Assembly: GCA_024693165.1 (NCBI GenBank)
Contig: JAILLM010000022.1
Coordinates: 1-12,948 of the forward strand
Direction: 5' to 3'
Length of the DNA stretch: 12,948 bases
Source of the DNA: Bacilli bacterium
GTDB lineage: Bacteria; Bacillota_I; Bacilli_A; RF39; UBA660
The notes under the pieces are model-generated. The model ran no database searches. It was not told the DNA's origin and saw only the letters and a program-made list of their open reading frames with translations. Positions 1 through 6,542 of this stretch are shown here, one piece after another. A program made the position numbers and the translations under genes. The stretch's first letter is position 1, and each line of letters opens with the position of its first letter.

Positions 1-78
1 TATACCAAAAAAAGTTAATCCAAAAATTAACACAAATACAAAAACAATAATTGTTATATATTTATAAACTTTCTTCAT
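1..78 (-). CDS. N-terminus of a secreted or membrane protein (partial)
   Basis: From the ATG at 78-76 the minus strand is open to the window edge for 26 codons. It begins MKKVYKYITIIV and continues with about 20 almost purely hydrophobic residues. The pattern of two lysines followed by a hydrophobic stretch is that of a signal peptide or an N-terminal membrane anchor. The rest of the gene lies to the left, so no function can be given. An extended -10 promoter lies at 106-111 and the preceding operon ends in a terminator at 147-183, so this gene is probably its own transcription unit. The ribosome binding site is weak (AGTGAG, about 11 bases upstream). I am fairly sure this is a real gene start because promoter, start codon and signal-like sequence are in line. 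Confidence 0.6.
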   Translation of the reverse strand, partial: MKKVYKYITIIVFVFVLIFGLTFFGI

Positions 79-105
79 TAAATCTAAACTCACTATTCTA
101 TAAAA

Positions 106-114
106 ATTATATCA
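106..114 (-). promoter_or_regulatory. Extended -10 promoter for the partial gene at 1-78
   Basis: The minus strand reads TGATATAAT, a perfect TATAAT (106-111) with the upstream TG of an extended -10 element. It lies 28 bases before the ATG at 78. No good -35 box is visible at 17 bp, which is usual when the TG extension is present. Confidence 0.55.
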
Positions 115-146
115 AAAATAAAGATAATTATATAGAGAAAATCAAT

Positions 147-183
147 AAAAAAAAGTGCATTTTCTTACGAAAAAACACTTTTT
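147..183 (-). terminator. Terminator of the lipid operon
   Basis: AAAAAGTG at 150-157 pairs with CACTTTTT at 176-183. An inner TTTTC/GAAAA stem and a four-base loop (TTAC) lie inside. On the minus strand the stem is followed by a run of eight U (147-154). It lies 28 bases past the TGA stop of the acyltransferase gene at 211. Confidence 0.8.
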
Positions 184-210
184 AAAACATATTACATTAT
201 TATGTGCACT

Positions 211-1101
211 TCAGATTTTATTTAACGCTTTTAAATCTTGTTTATATCTACGATCACTTTCTCTTCTTTCAAACTCTTCATAATTACTTTTAAGAAGTTC
301 AATAAAGATACTTCTTAACTCTTTATTTGCTGTTTCTAGATCTTTATCTCCAACTACGTATGGTTTACCAAATTGAACAATTAGGTTTGTAGATTTATGT
401 TTGTAATCACCAGTTGTTACCATTGGAATAATTGGACTATTACTCTTTTTAGCAAGTGATACTGCACCAAATTTAAAATCAAGTAATAGTGAATCATAAT
501 AATCATCTACAGTAATTAACTTTTTATCTACAAATAGCTTTAATGTAGCATCTATATGAGGAATTGCATTATCTAATTCTTCTTGAGTAATCTTTTTATC
601 TTCATATAACTTTAAAAGAAAATTAAGTTGAGAAAGTCTTACAGATTTATCTCTTAAAGTATCTCTAACAAAATCAAACCTCATATTAGCTAAATACTTA
701 TCATAAATCTCTTTTATCTTTTCATCCTTAGGATGATTTCTTGTTCCTTCAGGAAATATTCCAAGTAATTCTTTATTCTTTAATACTTCAAGTGCTGAAT
801 CTACAGCATCTGTATCTTTCTTAGATCTATCTACAGGAATACATCCAACTCCTTCAAAGAACCATTTAGTTTTCTTATCATCAAAGTATTCTTTTTTAGC
901 CATATAGAATATTGGTCTTTTAGTAGATACAATTACATGACATTGATCATATAAGTGAATATGGTTACCTGCTATGATTGCATTACCTTCATCAGGAATA
1001 TTTTCTGTACCTAATATAACGGGTTTATAATAGTTTTTAAAAATTGGTCCAAGTATAGTTTTACCAACTTTATATAATCCTGGCATCTTATTCGTCATCA
1101 T
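211..1101 (-). CDS. PlsC-family acyltransferase with a large internal insertion
   Basis: A 1-acylglycerol-3-phosphate acyltransferase-like enzyme, expected to move an acyl group from acyl-CoA or acyl-ACP to a lysolipid at the membrane. Residue numbers here count from the GTG at 1107. The catalytic HX4D motif is NHIHLYD (His49, Asp54), followed by GCIPVDR (88-94) and FPEGTRN (118-124). In ordinary PlsC proteins FPEGTR is followed within about 15 residues by the conserved FKxGA segment. Here FKFGAVSLAKK starts at 211, so about 85 extra residues, predicted mostly helical and charged, sit between the two blocks. The tail is also charged. The frame is open from a GTG at 1107, but AGGGTG lies 5 bases before the ATG at 1101, so I prefer that start (or the ATG at 1098). 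The gene overlaps the end of the synthetase gene by 14 bases, which suggests translational coupling. It ends with TGA. Confidence 0.85.
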   Translation of the reverse strand: MMTNKMPGLYKVGKTILGPIFKNYYKPVILGTENIPDEGNAIIAGNHIHLYDQCHVIVSTKRPIFYMAKKEYFDDKKTKWFFEGVGCIPVDRSKKDTDAVDSALEVLKNKELLGIFPEGTRNHPKDEKIKEIYDKYLANMRFDFVRDTLRDKSVRLSQLNFLLKLYEDKKITQEELDNAIPHIDATLKLFVDKKLITVDDYYDSLLLDFKFGAVSLAKKSNSPIIPMVTTGDYKHKSTNLIVQFGKPYVVGDKDLETANKELRSIFIELLKSNYEEFERRESDRRYKQDLKALNKI

Positions 1102-2821
1102 CTTCACCCTTGTCTTCTTGAAGTGTTTTAAAATCTACTTTACCAAGTTTAGTCTTAGGTAATTGTTTTCTAAATACATATTCTTGAGGTACCATATATT
1201 TAGCTAAATTCTTTTTACAATATTCTTTAACTGATGCTTTAACAAAAAAGTTTTGTCTTCCACTCTTAAGAACAATAAATGCTTTACATACTTCTTGTTT
1301 ATAAGGATGTGGGATACCAACAACTGTACATTGTAATACATCAGGATGTGATTCGATAATATCTTCAACGTGAGATGGATATACATTATAACCACTAGTT
1401 ATAATCATTCTTTTACTTCTTCCTTTATAGAAGATAAATCCATCCTCATCCATATATCCTAAATCTCCTGTATGTAACCAAATATGACCATCATCATGAA
1501 TTTGTAATGCATCATTTGTTTCAGATTCATTATTTAAATAACCCATCATTAAAGCATTTGAATGTACTACGATTTCTCCGATTTCACCAAAAGGTACTTC
1601 TTCACGATCAGAATTTATTATCTTAATATGATTTCCAGGTAAAGGAATACCAATTGATCCTGATTTATTTCTATTTGGAATGCATAAGGAAACAGCTGCA
1701 AGTGCTTCACTTAAACCATAACCTTGAGTAATAATTGCATCACTACCATGTTTCTTTAAATATTCATTAACTCTATTCTCTAAAGATTTAGGTAATGCAT
1801 CCCCACCACTAATAACAAACTTTAAATATGAAAGATCAATATCAGGAATATTTTTATTGCTAATAAGGGCTTCAAATAAAGTTGGTACACCTAAAACAAC
1901 TGTTGGTTTTGTCTTATTAAATAAAACATCAAATTTCTTTGCATCAAATTGAGGCACTAACGTTGTATAACAGCCAAGTGTAAGTGCTGTATGCATACAA
2001 ACAGATAAACCAAAACCATGGAAGTTAGGCATAATTGCAAGACATGAATCTCCTGGTTTTAAGTGTAAGCTCATATCTCCAGTTTGTTTAGCTCCTAAAA
2101 TAAATGCTCTATTTTGAATAACAACATTCTTTGGTGTTCCACTTGTACCACCAGAGTGAATAATAACTGCAGGTTGGTTTTTACCAAATTTTCTATGTTT
2201 AACATATGGTTCATAAAACGATTTACTAACAAATCTTTTATAAGACATATAAATATGTTTAACAGGTATTTTTTTAAACTTACCAATACAACTAATATTA
2301 TATAAAAGTCCTAAGATAGGATTCATTGAATCACTAGCTTTAACAAATATAACATGTTCAAGTTTTGTTTCATTAATGATTGGTTCTAGTTTGTTATAGA
2401 ATTGATTACACATAACAAGTATTTTACTATTAGTTGAATTAACTGCTTCTTTAAGTTCATTCTCACTAGATAAAGGATGTGTCATATTAGCAATCGCACC
2501 TAATTTATTTAAAGCATATACACAATAAAGTGCTTCAGGAAAATTAGGTAAACAAATAGAAACTATATCTCCTTTTTCTACTCCAAGTTTTTTAAAACTT
2601 ATTGCTACTCTTTCAATGTTTCTTACTAACTTTTTATAAGTTATTTTTGATCCTAAATATTCAATTGCTTTTAAATGAGAATATTTATTTTCACTTAATA
2701 GTATTTGTTCATACATAGTTATGTTAGGAATTTTATAATTTAATTCATCTTCACTATAATACTTTTCCCAGGGACCATGTAATTCTTTTTTTCTTCCTCT
2801 AAAAATATCAAATATAGACAT
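1088..2821 (-). CDS. AMP-forming acyl-CoA / acyl-ACP synthetase
   Basis: A 577-residue member of the ANL (acyl-CoA synthetase/AMP-ligase) family that activates a carboxylic acid, probably a fatty acid, through an acyl-adenylate. The phosphate-binding loop is SGGTSGTPK (223-231). The A5 motif is QGYGLSEA (366-373), the A7/A8 region is LHTGDLGYMDEDG to KGRSKRMIITSGYNVYP (449-482), and the C-terminal catalytic lysine is Lys561 in PKTKLGKVD. Length and all motifs are normal, so the enzyme should be active. The end is acidic (EDDDE). It lies between two PlsC-type acyltransferases, two bases after one and overlapping the other, so its product is probably handed to them for lipid acylation, as in the fused Aas protein. 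Its ribosome binding site (TTGGAGG) is built from the last codons of the upstream gene. The thiol acceptor, CoA or acyl carrier protein, cannot be read from the sequence. Confidence 0.9.
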   Translation of the reverse strand: MSIFDIFRGRKKELHGPWEKYYSEDELNYKIPNITMYEQILLSENKYSHLKAIEYLGSKITYKKLVRNIERVAISFKKLGVEKGDIVSICLPNFPEALYCVYALNKLGAIANMTHPLSSENELKEAVNSTNSKILVMCNQFYNKLEPIINETKLEHVIFVKASDSMNPILGLLYNISCIGKFKKIPVKHIYMSYKRFVSKSFYEPYVKHRKFGKNQPAVIIHSGGTSGTPKNVVIQNRAFILGAKQTGDMSLHLKPGDSCLAIMPNFHGFGLSVCMHTALTLGCYTTLVPQFDAKKFDVLFNKTKPTVVLGVPTLFEALISNKNIPDIDLSYLKFVISGGDALPKSLENRVNEYLKKHGSDAIITQGYGLSEALAAVSLCIPNRNKSGSIGIPLPGNHIKIINSDREEVPFGEIGEIVVHSNALMMGYLNNESETNDALQIHDDGHIWLHTGDLGYMDEDGFIFYKGRSKRMIITSGYNVYPSHVEDIIESHPDVLQCTVVGIPHPYKQEVCKAFIVLKSGRQNFFVKASVKEYCKKNLAKYMVPQEYVFRKQLPKTKLGKVDFKTLQEDKGEDDDE

Positions 2822-2823
2822 AA

Positions 2824-3396
2824 TTAATCCTCCAAGTTCTTTAAAATTAGTTTTCTAAAGTTATCTATCTCTTTATCATAATTATCACTTTTTACTTTAT
2901 ATGGTTTTAAGAATTCAATTGTTACACTGCAAAAGAAAAATCTATATTTTCCCTTAATAACAAATGGAATAATATCAGTATCACTCATTTTAGAAAGTTT
3001 AACTACCCCAGTTTTAAAACCTAATAGTTTTTCTCCTTTTTTTGGATAAGTTCCTTCAGGAAATATACCTATTACTTTATTAGACTCTAAATACTTTAAA
3101 GCTTTATTAAATGCCTTAGTTGTATGATTTTTTCTATCTACTGGAATAAGTCCCATATTTCCAAAAAATAATCCTTTAATACCTTTAAATAATTCATACT
3201 TAGCTAAGAAATGAACATCTTTTTTACTTGCTGTAATAAGTAAGAAACAATCTAAGTTATTTGTATGATTACCTGCTAAGATATAATTATTATCCTTTGG
3301 AATATTTTCTAAACCAATAAACTTAGGTCTTAATAAAACTTTCGTATAAAAGACAATAAAAGGCCTTACAATTTTATATAGAATTGAACTTTTCAT
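2824..3396 (-). CDS. PlsC-family 1-acylglycerol-3-phosphate acyltransferase
   Basis: A compact 190-residue PlsC-type acyltransferase with all the standard blocks: NHTNNLD (His44, Asp49), GLIPVDR (82-88), FPEGT (112-116) followed normally by LLGFKTGVVKLS (124-135), and a final IIPF block near 142. The N-terminus (residues 1-25) is hydrophobic and basic, suiting peripheral attachment to the membrane. It likely makes phosphatidic acid or re-acylates lysophospholipid. It follows the regulator gene by 7 bases and its stop is two bases before the synthetase start, so it belongs to the same operon. The ribosome binding site is AGGGG, 4 to 5 bases before the ATG. Unlike its partner at 211-1101 it has no insertion, so the two enzymes probably differ in substrate. 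Confidence 0.88.
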   Translation of the reverse strand: MKSSILYKIVRPFIVFYTKVLLRPKFIGLENIPKDNNYILAGNHTNNLDCFLLITASKKDVHFLAKYELFKGIKGLFFGNMGLIPVDRKNHTTKAFNKALKYLESNKVIGIFPEGTYPKKGEKLLGFKTGVVKLSKMSDTDIIPFVIKGKYRFFFCSVTIEFLKPYKVKSDNYDKEIDNFRKLILKNLED

Positions 3397-3403
3397 AATA
3401 CCC

Positions 3404-4093
3404 CTATTTTAACGAACAAGAATCACTCATTGATAATGGAATCTTATAAATCGTAGCTTTACTAGATTCATCATAAGCATAAATTGATAGACTTAAATCT
3501 CCATCAAAATTAAGACATATATTTGAGTTTACTTGCATACTAAAGTTTTCTAAATAATCATCAAGACTTACATCTTCCTTAGTATCTGTATATATATTTT
3601 TATCTACATTATTTTTACTAATTAATAATGTGGATTCAATTTTCTTATATTTAGTATTATCTTTTGTGTCTCCACAGTATTCTAAATCACTTATATAAAT
3701 ACTTGTTTTACTAGAATTATAAGCAATACTTCCTTTAATCTTAAATTCACTACAAGAAGTATTAATTGTTCCAAAATGAAAACCACTATTAGCTTTAATA
3801 GCAAAAACAATCGCACCTATCATAAATAAAATAACAAATGCAAACATAATATATTTAGTGAAACTCTTTTTTGATGATTCACTCTTGTATGAATCACCTA
3901 GTAACTCATCTAACTTATAATTATATTTATCACATATAACTTTCATAATAGAAATATCAGGTAAGTTTTTACCATTTTCCCATTTAGAAACAGCTTGATA
4001 AGTTACACCTAAAAGATCAGCAAAATCTTTTTGAGTTAAGTTATTATCTATTCTAATTTTCTTTATTTTTTTACCTATTTCTTCTTGATTCAT
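3404..4093 (-). CDS. Membrane-anchored XRE-family transcriptional regulator
   Basis: Residues 5-62 form a Cro/C1-type helix-turn-helix, with the family pattern LTQKDFADLLGVTYQAVSKW from 19 to 38. A charged linker follows, then one membrane segment (about 79-99), then a 130-residue outer domain with no family I recognise. The outer part has four cysteines (114, 140, 192, 226), enough for two disulfides, and ends SCSLK. The layout is a one-component sensor: DNA-binding in the cytoplasm, sensing outside or in the membrane. It heads the operon of two acyltransferases and an acyl synthetase, so it may control that operon and itself in response to a membrane or envelope signal. That is inference from position. 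Its own promoter is the extended -10 at 4113-4118. The ribosome binding site is GAGGATAAGAG, just before the ATG. Confidence 0.85.
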   Translation of the reverse strand: MNQEEIGKKIKKIRIDNNLTQKDFADLLGVTYQAVSKWENGKNLPDISIMKVICDKYNYKLDELLGDSYKSESSKKSFTKYIMFAFVILFMIGAIVFAIKANSGFHFGTINTSCSEFKIKGSIAYNSSKTSIYISDLEYCGDTKDNTKYKKIESTLLISKNNVDKNIYTDTKEDVSLDDYLENFSMQVNSNICLNFDGDLSLSIYAYDESSKATIYKIPLSMSDSCSLK

Positions 4094-4112
4094 ACTCTTA
4101 TCCTCATTACAT

Positions 4113-4121
4113 ATTATACCA
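4113..4121 (-). promoter_or_regulatory. Extended -10 promoter of the XRE/lipid operon
   Basis: The minus strand reads TGGTATAAT with TATAAT at 4113-4118. It comes directly after the U-tract of the preceding terminator. The expected transcription start is near 4106, giving a leader of only about a dozen bases before the ATG at 4093. The -35 region (TTATTA at 4136-4141) is poor and lies inside the terminator hairpin. Confidence 0.7.
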
Positions 4122-4124
4122 CAT

Positions 4125-4151
4125 AAAAAAAGAGATAATAAATCTCTTTTT
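4125..4151 (-). terminator. Terminator after the 135-residue unknown gene
   Basis: AAAAAGAGAT (4127-4136) and ATCTCTTTTT (4142-4151) form a perfect 10-bp stem with a 5-base loop. On the minus strand the G/C-containing part is followed by seven U (4125-4131). It lies 7 bases after the stop at 4159. Confidence 0.85.
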
Positions 4152-4158
4152 AGTCATC

Positions 4159-4566
4159 TTATAAATGATTATGAATTAATCTTTTTACTCTATCTTCATA
4201 CTCTTGTGGAGTATTAATTGCTTCAATATTTTTTACATATTCTTTCTTAACTAAATAATCAGGAATTGCTAGTTGATTAGCACTTCTAAATTTTACATTA
4301 TAATCTTTATCCATAACGTAATAGTTACCTATTCCTCTGAATTCATCAAATTCATTTGGAAATCTAAATTCAACTAAATTTTCAGGTTCAACATCATCAA
4401 AGCAATACATATTTGCTTCATCTAAATAGAAATGTAAATATTTCATTTTAGCATCATATAAATGCGTAGACATTTCAGGATTGCTTTCATAATGGAATCC
4501 TTTTATTTTTCCTTTTTCATTTAATCTTTGTAATTCTTCATTTGAACAATATCTATAAGCTATCAT
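4159..4566 (-). CDS. Unknown 135-residue cytoplasmic protein
   Basis: I do not recognise this protein. It has no signal peptide or membrane segment. It starts MIAYRYCSNEELQRL, is rich in aromatic and acidic residues in the middle (FHYESNPEMS, LHFYLDEANMYCFDD, around 24-58), and ends in a basic helix (EDRVKRLIHNHL). A conserved-looking opening of Tyr-Arg-Tyr with later His-Tyr pairs recalls some small ADP-ribosyltransferase-like folds, but this is only an impression and I do not assign it. Its ATG is two bases past the stop of the FAD-dependent dehydrogenase gene, so the two are co-transcribed and the terminator at 4125-4151 ends both. A partner or accessory role for the flavoprotein is possible. 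Confidence 0.75.
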   Translation of the reverse strand: MIAYRYCSNEELQRLNEKGKIKGFHYESNPEMSTHLYDAKMKYLHFYLDEANMYCFDDVEPENLVEFRFPNEFDEFRGIGNYYVMDKDYNVKFRSANQLAIPDYLVKKEYVKNIEAINTPQEYEDRVKRLIHNHL

Positions 4567-4568
4567 AA

Positions 4569-6011
4569 TTATTTTTGACTTAAAATTCTTGCAAGTTTAA
4601 CTCCGGAAGCTGATGCCATCATTAATCCTGTTGTAAGTCCTCCTCCATCTCCGATTGAATATAGCCCCTTAATATTCGTTTCAAATCTATTATTTAATTC
4701 AATTTCATTGCTATAGAATTTAATCTCTGGTCCATAAAGTAGATTATCATCATTTGCAAAACCTGGTACTACTTTATCAACTGCATTAATAAAAGTTAAT
4801 ATATCTGTCATAGTTCTATAACCTAAACTATAAGTTAAATCACCAGCAACTGCATCTTTAAGAGTAGGTACAACTGAATTCTTATCTAAAAACTCTTGAT
4901 AAGATCTTCCACCTCTTTTAATATCACCTAATCTTTGAACCATTACATGACCTGCAGCTAAAGCATTTAAATTTCTAGCTACATTTTCACCAAATTCAAT
5001 TGGTTTATCAAATGGTGTTGTAAAATGATGAGTTACTAATATAGCAAGGTTTGTATTAGTACTTTTCTTTTCTTTATAAGAATGTCCATTTACTAAAGTT
5101 AAACCATTATCATAAACTTCAGCTGAAACAAAACCACTAGGATTTTGACAAAAAGTTCTAACTTTATCTTCATATGGTTTAAGTCTTCCAATAAACTTAC
5201 CTTCATACATATATTTATTAATATCTTTCATAACTTCATCAGGAAGTTCATAACGAATACCAATATCAACAGCACCGATCTTAGTTTTAACACCATGTAC
5301 CTTACACATATCGCTCAACCATGAAGCACCTTTTCTACCAACGGCTAAAACTACTTCATTACCTAAGATAGTTTCTTTATCATTTGAATTATTATGTTTA
5401 ATTACTACACCTTTAGCTTTACCATCTTCAATAATTAAATCCTTAACTTCAGTTTCATACATCATAGTAATATTATGACTTTCAAGATAATCTTGAATCT
5501 TTGTGTATAAAATATGTGCTTTCTCAGTTCCTAAGTGTCTGATTGGACAAGATACTAAACCTAAATCTTCTTTGGCTGCTTTGTCTTGTAGTTCTTTAAT
5601 TTCTTTTTGATATTCTAAACCTTCAAGATGAGTATCAGCACCAAAATCTAAATAAATATTATCAGTATAAACAAGTAAATCTTTAATCTCTTGTTCACTC
5701 ATATATTCTTTAATGTAACCTCCACCATTACCACCTAAATACATATCATTAGAATTGCCTAATGAAGACATATGATATGAAAGAAGTTTTCCATCACTAA
5801 AAGCACCAGCGCCACTGAATCCGCAAGTAATGTTACAGAAAGGTTTGCACTTCATACATTTACCAGTTTTTTCAATTGGGCATACTCTATTTTTTATATT
5901 TTTACCTTGATCAATTAGTAATACTTTTTTATCACTATTTAATTGAATAAGTTCATATGCAAGGAAAGCTGCACTTGGTCCCATTCCAACCACTATCAAA
6001 TCATATTTCAT
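4569..6011 (-). CDS. FAD-dependent dehydrogenase, COG2509 type
   Basis: A 480-residue flavoprotein. It opens with the Rossmann FAD motif KYDLIVVGMGPSAAF (2-16). The family-specific region follows: cysteines at 44, 52, 55, 59 and 63 in CP-x6-KCMKCKPFC and then CGFSGAGAFSDGK (63-75). The C-terminus carries the second FAD-contacting segment GLYSIGDGGGLTTGLMMASA (449-468). This matches the uncharacterised FAD-dependent dehydrogenases of COG2509. The reaction is not known; the clustered cysteines suggest metal, iron-sulfur or redox chemistry. The frame is open three codons earlier at an ATG at 6017, but GGAGG (6018-6022) directly abuts that codon. It is 6 bases before the ATG at 6011, so 6011 is the real start. 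The gene has its own extended -10 promoter (6036-6041) and is followed after two bases by the unknown 135-residue gene. Confidence 0.85.
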   Translation of the reverse strand: MKYDLIVVGMGPSAAFLAYELIQLNSDKKVLLIDQGKNIKNRVCPIEKTGKCMKCKPFCNITCGFSGAGAFSDGKLLSYHMSSLGNSNDMYLGGNGGGYIKEYMSEQEIKDLLVYTDNIYLDFGADTHLEGLEYQKEIKELQDKAAKEDLGLVSCPIRHLGTEKAHILYTKIQDYLESHNITMMYETEVKDLIIEDGKAKGVVIKHNNSNDKETILGNEVVLAVGRKGASWLSDMCKVHGVKTKIGAVDIGIRYELPDEVMKDINKYMYEGKFIGRLKPYEDKVRTFCQNPSGFVSAEVYDNGLTLVNGHSYKEKKSTNTNLAILVTHHFTTPFDKPIEFGENVARNLNALAAGHVMVQRLGDIKRGGRSYQEFLDKNSVVPTLKDAVAGDLTYSLGYRTMTDILTFINAVDKVVPGFANDDNLLYGPEIKFYSNEIELNNRFETNIKGLYSIGDGGGLTTGLMMASASGVKLARILSQK

Positions 6012-6035
6012 AATCATCCTCCATCATACAAAAAA

Positions 6036-6044
6036 ATTATAACA
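6036..6044 (-). promoter_or_regulatory. Extended -10 promoter of the FAD-dehydrogenase gene
   Basis: The minus strand reads TGTTATAAT with a perfect TATAAT at 6036-6041, one base after the U-tract of the MerR terminator. The predicted start near 6029 leaves a leader of about 18 bases, which is essentially the ribosome binding site. Confidence 0.72.
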
Positions 6045-6045
6045 T

Positions 6046-6073
6046 AAAAAAAGATTACTTTTGTAATCTTTTT
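6046..6073 (-). terminator. Terminator of the MerR gene
   Basis: AAAAAGATTAC (6048-6058) and GTAATCTTTTT (6063-6073) form a perfect 11-bp stem around a TTTT loop, followed on the minus strand by seven U (6046-6052). It begins one base past the TAA stop of the MerR gene. Confidence 0.87.
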
Positions 6074-6074
6074 A

Positions 6075-6488
6075 TTAATGCTTAAACTTAGTTGGAGTTT
6101 TACCTAATACTTTAACACTATCTTTATCGATACTATGTTCAAGTGATTCTTCAGCAAAACCAAAATCCTTTGAATTATCAATTAAATAATCTAATGTATT
6201 AATTTGAGATTGTAAATGAATAAGTTCATGTTTTATAACTTCTTTTTGACTTTCAAGATTTGCAGTTGTAATTTGTCCCCATAAACCTACAAGTTTATCT
6301 AAAGAGAAACCACAATTAATTAGAGTCTTAATTAATTGAACATCATTTAATTGATAATCTGCATAATATCTATATCCACTAAATTCATCTACTTTAACTG
6401 GTTTTAATAATCCAATTTCATCATAATATCTTAATGTTGTAATAGGTAAACCACTTTTAGATGAAAAATCTCCTATTTTGTATAACAT
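6075..6488 (-). CDS. MerR-family transcriptional regulator
   Basis: A 137-residue MerR regulator. The winged helix-turn-helix fills residues 1-70 with the typical YKIGDFSSKSGLPITTLRYY (3-22) and DEIGLLKP (23-30), then a wing SGYRYY (37-42). A dimerisation coiled coil covers about 75-105. Only some 30 residues remain, so there is no large effector-binding domain; what it senses cannot be read from the sequence. It lacks the cysteine arrangement of metal sensors, having only Cys59. The promoter at 6512-6542 has the 19-bp spacer of MerR-controlled promoters with a 16-bp perfect palindrome in the middle, so the protein almost certainly regulates itself. The ribosome binding site is AGAGAGGG, 6 bases before the ATG. 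It ends at a strong terminator; the dehydrogenase gene beyond has its own promoter, so a regulatory link to it is not shown. Confidence 0.88.
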   Translation of the reverse strand: MLYKIGDFSSKSGLPITTLRYYDEIGLLKPVKVDEFSGYRYYADYQLNDVQLIKTLINCGFSLDKLVGLWGQITTANLESQKEVIKHELIHLQSQINTLDYLIDNSKDFGFAEESLEHSIDKDSVKVLGKTPTKFKH

Positions 6489-6511
6489 AAAAAACCCTCT
6501 CTTTCAAAACC

Positions 6512-6542
6512 ATCGTAACACTCTAGTTAACTAGAGAGTCAA
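6512..6542 (-). promoter_or_regulatory. MerR-type promoter with 19-bp spacer and palindromic operator
   Basis: The minus strand has -35 TTGACT (6537-6542) and -10 TACGAT (6512-6517) separated by exactly 19 bp. The spacer contains the perfect palindrome CTCTAGTTAACTAGAG (6521-6536). An over-long spacer with a central dyad is the hallmark of promoters that MerR proteins activate by untwisting DNA. The -35 box starts immediately after the stop codon of the amidoligase gene (6543-6545). Confidence 0.85.

Noticed and set aside
1105..1107. GTG at 1107 as the start of the larger acyltransferase
   Set aside because: The AGGGTG ribosome binding site overlaps this codon; it fits the ATG at 1101 or 1098 instead.
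6015..6017. ATG at 6017 as the start of the FAD-dependent dehydrogenase
   Set aside because: GGAGG touches this codon with no spacing; the ATG at 6011 has ideal spacing and begins the FAD motif directly.
6521..6536. Palindrome CTCTAGTTAACTAGAG as a terminator of the amidoligase gene
   Set aside because: No U-tract follows, and it sits exactly between a -35 and a -10 with 19-bp spacing, so it is better read as a MerR operator.
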